A DNA stretch of 15,364 nt from NCBI GenBank assembly GCA_945897655.1, contig CAMDHB010000041.1, positions 1 through 15,364 of the forward strand. Direction: 5' to 3'. The stretch is from Pseudorhodobacter antarcticus. GTDB lineage: Bacteria; Pseudomonadota; Alphaproteobacteria; Rhodobacterales; Rhodobacteraceae. Of the stretch, positions 1-6,031 are shown piece after piece; the first letter of the stretch is position 1, and each line of letters starts with the position of its first letter. The notes under the pieces are model-generated. The model saw only the letters and a list, made by a program, of their open reading frames with translations. It did not search any database and had not been told where the DNA came from. The translations under genes and the position numbers were made by a program.

Positions 1-1
1 G

Positions 2-931
2 GCGCTGGGGCGGCCAGAGTTGGCGCTGACGCTGCACCGGGCCGAGACGCTGAAGGCGCGGGCCTATGACGGCGATCTGGCGCGGATGGCGGTGCCGGGG
101 GATCAGGGGTTGGCGTGGTTGCGGGCGCTGGCGGACCCCAAGGACGACCTGGCCACGCCGATGAAGGGGCCGTTCCATTCGCTGCGCGAGGGGTCGGCGG
201 CGTTGCACCGGGCGGGGTTGGTGCTGGCCAAATCGGCGCGGTTGTTGCCGGCAGTTCTGGTTGTGGCGGTGACGGATGGCCTGGTGCTGGCGGGGCGAGA
301 GGGGTTGACGGTGCTGGCGGTGGACGAGATTTCCACGGATGTCTCACCGCTGTACGCCGTAGCCAGTGCCCGGGTGCCGATGGCGGCGTCTGAGGCGGGG
401 CGGGTGCATGTCTTCCGGCCTGAGGATGGTGGGGAGGAGCATTATGCGGTTGAGATTGGACGGCCCGACCGCAGCCAGCCTGTGCTGGTGCGGCTGCATT
501 CGGCCTGTTTCACCGGGGATGTCTTGGGCAGTTTGAAATGCGATTGCGGGGCGCAGTTGCATGCCGCGCTGAGCCAGATGGGGGCCGAGGGTTCGGGGGT
601 GTTGCTGTATCTGAACCAGGAGGGGCGCGGGATTGGGCTGGCCAACAAGATGCGGGCCTATTCGCTGCAAGATCAGGGGTTTGACACGGTCGAGGCCAAT
701 CACCGGCTGGGGTTTGAGGATGACGAGCGGGATTTCCGGATTGGCGCGGATATTCTGCGCAAGATGGGGTTTCAGGCGGTGCGGCTGATGACCAACAATC
801 CGCGCAAGATTGGCGTGATGGAGGGGTGTGGGTTCGCCGTGGCCGAAAGGGTGCCGTTGCAGGTGGGCAAGACCGCGCAGAACGAAGGGTATCTGGCGAC
901 CAAGGCGGCAAAGTCGGGGCATTTGCTGTGA
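2..931 (+). CDS. ribA: GTP cyclohydrolase II (RibA), 5' end outside window
   Basis: This enzyme opens GTP to the diaminopyrimidine that starts riboflavin synthesis. The catalytic domain fills the C-terminal two thirds. The zinc ligands are visible as Cys at 506-508 and the CDC motif at 539-547, in the context CFTGDVLGSLKCDCGAQL. The family motifs EGRGIGLANKM, DTVEANHRLGF and LMTNNPRKIG follow. The frame is open from base 2 to the left edge and reads like the same protein (ALGRPELALTLHRAETLKA), so the TTG at 20 is probably not the start and the gene is truncated by the window. The roughly 130 residues before the catalytic domain resemble the extra N-terminal region I recall from rhodobacterial RibA; they are not a recognisable DHBP synthase. 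The stop overlaps the GTG start of the next gene, which suggests translational coupling. Confidence 0.93.
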   Translation, partial: ALGRPELALTLHRAETLKARAYDGDLARMAVPGDQGLAWLRALADPKDDLATPMKGPFHSLREGSAALHRAGLVLAKSARLLPAVLVVAVTDGLVLAGREGLTVLAVDEISTDVSPLYAVASARVPMAASEAGRVHVFRPEDGGEEHYAVEIGRPDRSQPVLVRLHSACFTGDVLGSLKCDCGAQLHAALSQMGAEGSGVLLYLNQEGRGIGLANKMRAYSLQDQGFDTVEANHRLGFEDDERDFRIGADILRKMGFQAVRLMTNNPRKIGVMEGCGFAVAERVPLQVGKTAQNEGYLATKAAKSGHLL

Positions 932-1431
932 CGCATATCGTGGTGGGGCGTTGGGGCTTGCGTGCCTTCGGTCGGCGGTTTGCTTGTACGGTGGGGCGGG
1001 GTGGGATTGTTCCGGCGGCGCGCAAGCGTGAGGGGGATGGCGCCACGCCTGAGGGTACGCACCGGATTGTGGGGATGCTGTACCGGCCTGACCGGATTAC
1101 CAAGGCAGCATTGCCGGATTGGGCCCTGCCCTACGGCCCGCCTGACCTGTGGTCGGATGACCCGCGCGACCCGGATTACAACCTGATGGTCCGCGCCCCG
1201 CATGGCTTTGGCCATGAAAGGCTGACACGGGCGGACCCGATGTATGACCTGATTCTGATCACGGACTGGAACTGGCCGCAGTCGGTGCCGGGCCGGGGAT
1301 CGGCCATTTTCGTCCACTCTTGGCGCAGGCCCCATGCCCGGACGGCGGGGTGTGTGGCGCTGGACCGGGCGGATCTGATCTGGATCGCCAACCGCATCAC
1401 TCATCAGACCCGGTTGATTGTGCGGGGTTGA
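928..1431 (+). CDS. L,D-transpeptidase family protein (YkuD domain)
   Basis: This is a 167-residue YkuD-fold protein. The family uses a catalytic cysteine to cross-link or modify peptidoglycan stem peptides. The signature is His130-Ser131 followed by TAGCVAL, with the nucleophile at Cys142. The upstream block VGRGGI...KREGDGATPEGTHRI is typical of the small single-domain branch. I chose the GTG at 928 because it overlaps the ribA stop as GTGA, giving a compact operon and a protein that starts just before the conserved core; the frame stays open further upstream inside ribA, but that part is antisense-like filler. No signal peptide or membrane anchor is visible, which is odd for a wall enzyme, so export or substrate is uncertain. 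The motif has Ala where classical YkuD enzymes have Arg (GCVAL instead of GC[IV]R), as I recall for this subfamily. Confidence 0.82.
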   Translation: MTHIVVGRWGLRAFGRRFACTVGRGGIVPAARKREGDGATPEGTHRIVGMLYRPDRITKAALPDWALPYGPPDLWSDDPRDPDYNLMVRAPHGFGHERLTRADPMYDLILITDWNWPQSVPGRGSAIFVHSWRRPHARTAGCVALDRADLIWIANRITHQTRLIVRG

Positions 1432-1435
1432 GGCC

Positions 1436-1464
1436 TTTCCAATACGCTTTGGGGGGCTTAGACT
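1436..1464 (+). promoter_or_regulatory. Possible promoter for the amylosucrase gene
   Basis: A TTTCCA hexamer (1436-1441) and TAGACT (1459-1464) are separated by 17 bases. Each matches the sigma-70 consensus at four of six positions. A start near 1471 would leave a short leader containing the AAAGGA ribosome binding site just before the ATG at 1486. The match is moderate and the call is tentative. Confidence 0.28.
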
Positions 1465-1485
1465 TGCCGCAAAAAGGAATACCTC

Positions 1486-3372
1486 ATGGCGAAAACAGCT
1501 TCGATCACGGATGACGACGTCTTTGCGCTGCGGTTGGAGCGCAGCGCGGCGGACCTGTGGCCGATGCTGGAGGCGCTGTATGGGCAGCATCCCGATTATG
1601 CCACCTTGCGCGACACGCTGCTTGGCACCCTGCGCACCGGTTGGGCGGCGCGGCCCGCCGATCTGAAACGGCTGGATCTGAAGCGCGATCTGGAGCCGGA
1701 CTGGTTTCAGCGGCCCGAGATGGCGGGCTATGTCTTCTACATTGACCGCTTTGCCGGAACGCTGAAGGGGGTTCTGGACAAGCTGGATTATCTGGAAGAT
1801 CTGGGCATCACCTATGTCCACTTCATGCCCTGCCTGAAACCGCGCCCCGGTGACAGCGATGGCGGTTATTCGGTGATGGATTACCGCGCGATCAACCCCG
1901 ATTACGGCACGATGGCCGATTTCGAAGAGGTGACGGCGGCCCTGCGCGCGCGGGGGATTTCGGTCTGCATCGACATGGTGCTGAACCATACGGCCAAGGA
2001 ACATGCCTGGGCCCAAGGTGCCGCCCGGGGGGATGCGCGGTATCAGGATTATTACCTGATGTTTGATGACCCGGCGATGCCGCGCCAATACGAACGCACT
2101 CTGGTCGAGGTTTTCCCGGACAACGCCCCCGGCAATTTCACCGAATACCCGCATTTCGGCAAATGGGTCTGGACCACGTTCAACGAACACCAGTGGGATC
2201 TGAACTGGGCCAATCCTGCGGTCTTTGTCGAGATTGTGGACATCATGCTGTACCTTGCCAACCGGGGGGTTGATGTCCTGCGGCTGGATGCCGTGGCCTT
2301 CATGTGGAAGCGGTTGGGTACACGCTGCCAGTCGGAGCCTGAGGTGCATATGTTGTTGCAAGCGCTGCGCGCCTGTTGCCGCATTGCCTGCCCTGCCGTG
2401 ATCCATCTGGAGGAGGCGATTGTCGCCCCGGCCGAGATGCTGCCCTATCTGGGACGGGGCAAGCATGATGGGCGCGAGGGGAACCTGGCCTATCACAACA
2501 GCCTGATGGTGCAGTTCTGGGGGGCGCTTGCCACCCGCGATGCGCGGATGATGAGCCATGTTCTGCGCACCCATTTCCCCGACCGGCTGACCAATGCGAC
2601 CTATGCGACCTATATCCGCTGTCATGATGATATCGGCTGGGCCATCACGGATGAGGATGCGGCGGCGATGAATGTCTCGGGCACGGGGCACAGGGCGTTT
2701 TTGTCGAATTTTTATGAGGGCAGCTTTCCGGGTACCTTTGCGCGGGGTGCCTTGTTTCAGGTGAACCCCGCCACCGGGGACAAGCGAATCTCGGGGACGT
2801 TTGCCTCACTGGCGGGGTTGGAAAAGGCGCAAGGCGAGGGCGATTCGGATGGGGCGGATCGGGCGGTGCAGCGCATTTTGCTGGGCCATGCGCTGATTGC
2901 GGGGTTTGGCGGTATTCCGTTGATCTATATGGGTGATGAATTGGCGATGCTGAACGATCACGGCTATCTGGACGTGCCCGAACATGCCCATGACAGCCGC
3001 TGGATTCACCGGCCCCAGATGGATTGGCACGTGGCCAAGTTCCGCCATTCCGATGATGGGGCGGCAGGACAGGTGTTCCGCGGGGTCAAGGATATCTTGC
3101 ACCGCCGGCGGGCGACCCCTGCCCTGCATGCGGCGCATCCGGTCAGGATTGTGGACACCGGCCAGAGCGGGTTGTTCGCCTTTGTGCGCCAGGCCCCAAC
3201 GGGGGCGATGTTGGGCCTGTTCAACATGACAGAACATTGGTTGAACCTGCCCGAAGGGGTGGCGCGGGCGCATGGGGTGACCCAGATGCAGGACGCTTTG
3301 TCGGACAAGCAAGTGATTTCCTATCACGGACAGATTGCCCTGCCGCCCTATGCCCGGGTCTGGCTGACCTGA
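1486..3372 (+). CDS. ams: Amylosucrase (GH13 subfamily 4)
   Basis: Amylosucrase moves glucose from sucrose onto an alpha-1,4-glucan, releasing fructose; a sucrose hydrolase of the same subfamily is the main alternative. The 628 residues follow the Neisseria polysaccharea enzyme (636 aa) from end to end. Conserved features are SDGGY with Asp125, NHT with His168, RLDAVAFMWK with nucleophile Asp268, HLEEAIV with acid/base Glu310, CHDDIGW with His380-Asp381, and HDSRWIHRP with Arg505. Asp125 and Arg505 correspond to the Asp-Arg salt bridge that closes the sucrose pocket in amylosucrase and separates it from ordinary alpha-amylases. There is no signal peptide, so it is cytosolic. An AAAGGA ribosome binding site precedes the ATG. 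No sucrose transporter, fructokinase or glycogen gene lies beside it; it stands alone between an L,D-transpeptidase and yggS. Confidence 0.93.
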   Translation: MAKTASITDDDVFALRLERSAADLWPMLEALYGQHPDYATLRDTLLGTLRTGWAARPADLKRLDLKRDLEPDWFQRPEMAGYVFYIDRFAGTLKGVLDKLDYLEDLGITYVHFMPCLKPRPGDSDGGYSVMDYRAINPDYGTMADFEEVTAALRARGISVCIDMVLNHTAKEHAWAQGAARGDARYQDYYLMFDDPAMPRQYERTLVEVFPDNAPGNFTEYPHFGKWVWTTFNEHQWDLNWANPAVFVEIVDIMLYLANRGVDVLRLDAVAFMWKRLGTRCQSEPEVHMLLQALRACCRIACPAVIHLEEAIVAPAEMLPYLGRGKHDGREGNLAYHNSLMVQFWGALATRDARMMSHVLRTHFPDRLTNATYATYIRCHDDIGWAITDEDAAAMNVSGTGHRAFLSNFYEGSFPGTFARGALFQVNPATGDKRISGTFASLAGLEKAQGEGDSDGADRAVQRILLGHALIAGFGGIPLIYMGDELAMLNDHGYLDVPEHAHDSRWIHRPQMDWHVAKFRHSDDGAAGQVFRGVKDILHRRRATPALHAAHPVRIVDTGQSGLFAFVRQAPTGAMLGLFNMTEHWLNLPEGVARAHGVTQMQDALSDKQVISYHGQIALPPYARVWLT

Positions 3373-3387
3373 CGCCGGGGGAAGGAA

Positions 3388-3411
3388 CCAAAATCCTTCC
3401 AAGGATTTTGG
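3388..3411. terminator. Perfect AT-rich hairpin between convergent genes
   Basis: CCAAAATCCTT (3388-3398), a CC spacer, then AAGGATTTTGG (3401-3411) form a perfect 11-bp inverted repeat. It lies 16 bases after the amylosucrase stop and 5 bases after the yggS stop, so it could end transcription in both directions. It lacks a long U tract outside the stem; the T run is inside the arms. From memory, near-identical palindromes recur at gene ends in Rhodobacterales genomes, which could make it a dispersed element as well as a terminator. Confidence 0.6.
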
Positions 3412-3416
3412 ATGGG

Positions 3417-4070
3417 TCAGGCGCTGCGCCTTGCGCCGAAGAGGGCGGAGCCCACTCGGATATGGGTTGCGCCTTCCGCCACGGCGGCGGGGAAATCACT
3501 GCTCATGCCCATCGACAGGCCGCTCAGGCCGTTCTGCCCTGCCATTTGGGCCAGGGTGCGGAAATGCGGGATAGGGTCAGTCCCATCGGGCGGGATGCAC
3601 ATCAGGCCTACAGGCGACAGGTCCAGTGCGCGGCAATCGCGCAGAAAGGCGTCCACATCGCCGGGCAGGACGCCCGCCTTTTGCGGTTCGGACCCGGTGT
3701 TGACCTGAACGAACAGGTCGGGGCAGCGGCCGCGCTGTTGGGCCAGGCTGGCCAGTTTCTGGGCCAGTGACGGGCGGTCAAGGGTGTGGATGGCGTCGAA
3801 CAACTCGACCGCCTGTTTGGCCTTGTTGGTTTGCAAGGGTCCGATCATGTGGACCTGAACGCCTGCGAACGCGGCCCGGAAGGCGGGCCATTTTCCAGCC
3901 GCCTCTTGCACATAGTTTTCGCCAAACACGCGCTGGCCTTCGGTCAGGACGGCGTGGACGCGGTCATCGGGTTGGATCTTGGACACCGCGATCAGGGTCA
4001 CGGACCCGGGTGTGCGGCCAGCGGCCAGTTCGGCGGCGGTCAGGCGGGCGCGGATTTCGGAAAGGGACAT
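3417..4070 (-). CDS. yggS: YggS/PLPBP family pyridoxal phosphate homeostasis protein
   Basis: This is a 217-residue single-domain, alanine-racemase-like barrel that binds PLP but has no known catalytic turnover; the family buffers PLP and affects amino-acid and vitamin B6 balance. The PLP lysine is Lys31 in VTLIAVSKIQP. Other family blocks are FGENYVQE, HMIGPLQTNKAK, GLMCIPP and the phosphate-binding end MSSDFPAAVAEGATHIRVGSALFG. I chose the ATG at 4070 because MSLSEIRARL matches the usual family start and GAGG lies a few bases upstream. An in-frame ATG at 4130 would add 20 unlikely residues that overlap the porin terminator. It converges on the amylosucrase gene and lies downstream of, and co-directional with, the porin, but the terminator between them argues for separate transcription. 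Confidence 0.94.
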   Translation of the reverse strand: MSLSEIRARLTAAELAAGRTPGSVTLIAVSKIQPDDRVHAVLTEGQRVFGENYVQEAAGKWPAFRAAFAGVQVHMIGPLQTNKAKQAVELFDAIHTLDRPSLAQKLASLAQQRGRCPDLFVQVNTGSEPQKAGVLPGDVDAFLRDCRALDLSPVGLMCIPPDGTDPIPHFRTLAQMAGQNGLSGLSMGMSSDFPAAVAEGATHIRVGSALFGARRSA

Positions 4071-4117
4071 TGGGGCCTCATGCTTTTGTCCTGTGTGGAC
4101 CACGGGGCCGAAAATGA

Positions 4118-4144
4118 AAAGAGCGGGCACAAGGCCCGCTCTTT
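4118..4144 (-). terminator. Intrinsic terminator of the porin gene
   Basis: AAAGAGCGGGC (4118-4128) and GCCCGCTCTTT (4134-4144) make a perfect 11-bp stem around a 5-base loop. Read on the - strand, the stem is followed by TTTTCATTTTC, a good U-rich tail. It lies 22 bases after the porin stop, in the right orientation, and before the yggS start. Confidence 0.85.
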
Positions 4145-4166
4145 CCTTAGCTCCGATCCGGTTGGA

Positions 4167-5018
4167 TCAGAATGCCATCGTTGCGCCAACCATCATGTCG
4201 CCGTTGTAGTTGGTGCCAGCTTCCAGAGCCAGACCGCCGCCCAGATCGTAACCGATCGTCACGGTCCACGATTCGGATACGGTGTTGGTGTCCAAGTTTG
4301 CCGACAATCCGTTTGCTGCGTAACCAAGTGACAGGTCGATCGACTCGTCCGAGGTGTTGAAGTCAGCAGAAGCTGAGATCGAACCAGCGGTCAAAGCTGC
4401 GCCAACAACGGCGTCGCTGTTTTCGTCGGTCGAGGCCGAAACAGTGATCGCGTCGCTGACTTTGAAGGAAGCGCCAATGTTGAAGTGGTCGACGGTGTCT
4501 GCGCTTGCAGTCACGGAAACCGCACCAACTGCGAAGTCGGTGTTGAAGCCCATTTCGCCCGATTCCATGTCAGCGATGACGCCAACACCGAACATGCCGA
4601 ACTTGCCCGAATACTTCACGTCGCCGGTGGTGCTGTCGTCAGCGAAGTCGAAGTTGTCGTCTGCGAATTCCAGCTTGCCGAAGCTGCCGGAGATGAACAC
4701 GGTCGGGCCACCGAAATCGCCAGCTTCCGAACCGAAACCATCGTCATCAGCCAGACCGTAGGTTTCGCCAGTGGTTGCGCCGAATCCTGCGCCGAAGGTC
4801 AGGCCGCCATCGGTGCTGCCAGACAGGGTCAGGTCGATGGAGGCGTTTGCGTAAACGTGGAATTCGTCGTTGTCACGTGCGTCAGAATCAACGCCTTCGT
4901 CAGCGGGCGAAGACGCGATACCGGCAGCAGCCGAACCGCTCCATGCCAGGTGTGCATCAGCCATTGCGAAGCTGGTCGAAGCAGCCAGAAGCGTGGTAGC
5001 AAGAAGAATCTTTTTCAT
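4167..5018 (-). CDS. General outer-membrane porin (Rhodobacter type)
   Basis: This is a 283-residue beta-barrel porin for passive diffusion of small solutes across the outer membrane. A signal peptide is clear: MKK, a hydrophobic stretch LLATTLLAASTSFA, then an AMA cleavage site before DAHLAW. The mature chain is rich in Gly, Asp, Ser and Thr, has no Cys, alternates polar and apolar residues as in beta strands, and ends in Phe, the usual C-terminal signal for barrel assembly. An acidic stretch near residues 85-130 (ADDDGFGSEAGDFGG, FADDNFDFADDS) is consistent with the constriction loop of 16-stranded porins. A GAGGG ribosome binding site precedes the ATG. Codon use is more even than in neighbouring genes, as in highly expressed genes. 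It is somewhat shorter than classical Rhodobacter porins. Family membership is secure; the strand count is not. Confidence 0.88.
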   Translation of the reverse strand: MKKILLATTLLAASTSFAMADAHLAWSGSAAAGIASSPADEGVDSDARDNDEFHVYANASIDLTLSGSTDGGLTFGAGFGATTGETYGLADDDGFGSEAGDFGGPTVFISGSFGKLEFADDNFDFADDSTTGDVKYSGKFGMFGVGVIADMESGEMGFNTDFAVGAVSVTASADTVDHFNIGASFKVSDAITVSASTDENSDAVVGAALTAGSISASADFNTSDESIDLSLGYAANGLSANLDTNTVSESWTVTIGYDLGGGLALEAGTNYNGDMMVGATMAF

Positions 5019-5401
5019 GGTTTCCCTCGTTGTCTCAAGAAAGTTCTGCCCAACTCGAGGTCTCCGAACTGGGTATGCAGACTATTTCATATGTCGGGGC
5101 CATGATTGCAACGCTGGTCCGTGGGCCGGGGGGCTATGGCAAAAGCAATGGTGCAGCTTTGCCACAGTTCCGCCATACACCCGCCCCTGTCAGGTGTGGA
5201 AATCGCCTGTCCACGGCCTGTCGACAAGTGTTGGCCGCCCGAACAGGTGGGTACGGGCTGGCCGTTCTGCATCGGGCGATTGACCCGGCGCGCGGCGATT
5301 CCATGCCGAATCGGCGGGTTACAGCGTGGTGCCGGCTGGGGAAGGCCTTGGCAGTCGGGTGCCTGTCGGCTAGACAACGGCATTGGACATTGGGGGTCGG
5401 G
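5019..5401. promoter_or_regulatory. Divergent control region between porin and DUF3576 genes
   Basis: These 383 bases carry no convincing gene; a frame open on + from 5030 has no conserved look until the lipoprotein start at 5402. The porin leader occupies the left end, with GAGGG directly before its start. On the - strand a TTGCAA near 5105-5110 and a TATGAA about 14 bases further on are a weak promoter candidate for the porin. I see no RNA gene or long repeat. Confidence 0.4.
5348..5376 (+). promoter_or_regulatory. Candidate sigma-70-like promoter for the DUF3576 lipoprotein
   Basis: TTGGCA (5348-5353, five of six consensus bases) and TAGACA (5371-5376) are separated by exactly 17 bases. 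They lie 25 bases upstream of the chosen ATG at 5402, giving a start near 5383. The -10 element is a modest match. Confidence 0.4.
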
Positions 5402-5929
5402 ATGCTGTTACACTGCCATAATGCTGCCCGACTGACCGCGCTTGGCGCTGCCATGCTGTTTGCCAGCCTGTCGGCCTGTGGCACGGCGGGCGGCGGGGCC
5501 AGCAGCGGGCTGTTCGGTGGTGGGGCTGCGTCGGCGCAGCCAGCGGTCGCTGCCGATGATCCGGCCACAAGTCCGGCAGCGCAAAGCCGCTTTCGTGACC
5601 TGTTTGGCAACAGCAACAACCCCAATCAGACCATCAAGGTCAACAAGTACATCTGGACGGCGGCGCTGGATGTGCTGAACTTTCTGCCGGTGGAATCGGT
5701 TGACCCCTTTACCGGTGTCATCGTGACGGGCTACGGCAAGCCGCCGGGGGGTGGACGGTCGTACCGTGCGACGATTCTGGTCCAAGACCCGGCGCTGGAT
5801 GCCCGTTCGCTGAAGCTGTCGATGCAGACCCAGGGTGGCGGGGCAGTGGACCCGGCCACGATCCGCGCGGTTGAGGATGCCATTCTGTCCCGGGCGCGCG
5901 AATTGCGGATTGCCGACAGCCGGCTATAA
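5402..5929 (+). CDS. DUF3576 domain lipoprotein
   Basis: This is a 175-residue predicted lipoprotein of unknown function. From the ATG at 5402 the protein opens with a short basic/hydrophobic segment and a lipobox LSAC (Cys26) followed by Gly, which predicts lipid modification and outer-membrane sorting. A Gly/Ala/Ser linker follows. The DUF3576 core starts near residue 75 with KVNKYIWTAALDVLNFLP, then SVDPFTGVIVTGYGKPP. I chose this start because the open frame further upstream would bury the signal sequence, and because a plausible promoter lies 25 bases before it. It sits just upstream of leuS on the same strand, an arrangement I recall from related genomes. The domain is alphaproteobacterial and has no assigned role to my knowledge. 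Confidence 0.85.
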   Translation: MLLHCHNAARLTALGAAMLFASLSACGTAGGGASSGLFGGGAASAQPAVAADDPATSPAAQSRFRDLFGNSNNPNQTIKVNKYIWTAALDVLNFLPVESVDPFTGVIVTGYGKPPGGGRSYRATILVQDPALDARSLKLSMQTQGGGAVDPATIRAVEDAILSRARELRIADSRL

Positions 5930-5972
5930 ACTGCTGCAAGCCGGGAAATCGGGCGCGGGCGTCCGGCAAGGC

Positions 5973-6008
5973 TGGACCTTGACACCGCACGCGGTGTAAT
6001 TCCGCGTG
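5973..6008 (+). promoter_or_regulatory. leuS leader with two overlapping inverted repeats
   Basis: ACACCGC (5982-5988) pairs with GCGGTGT (5991-5997) across two bases. CACGCGG (5988-5994) pairs perfectly with CCGCGTG (6002-6008) across a 7-base loop. The two hairpins share 5988-5994, so they cannot form together. A possible promoter, TGGACC (5973-5978), 16 bases, TGTAAT (5995-6000), runs through them. They may be an operator over the -10 region or, if transcription starts upstream, a leader switch. Confidence 0.4.
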
Positions 6009-6031
6009 AGATTTGCGAAAGGGCCCCTGAC

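Noticed and set aside
772..2691. 639-codon open frame on - opposite the L,D-transpeptidase and amylosucrase genes
   Set aside because: It covers several real + genes, has a composition typical of antisense shadows, and has no recognisable domain.
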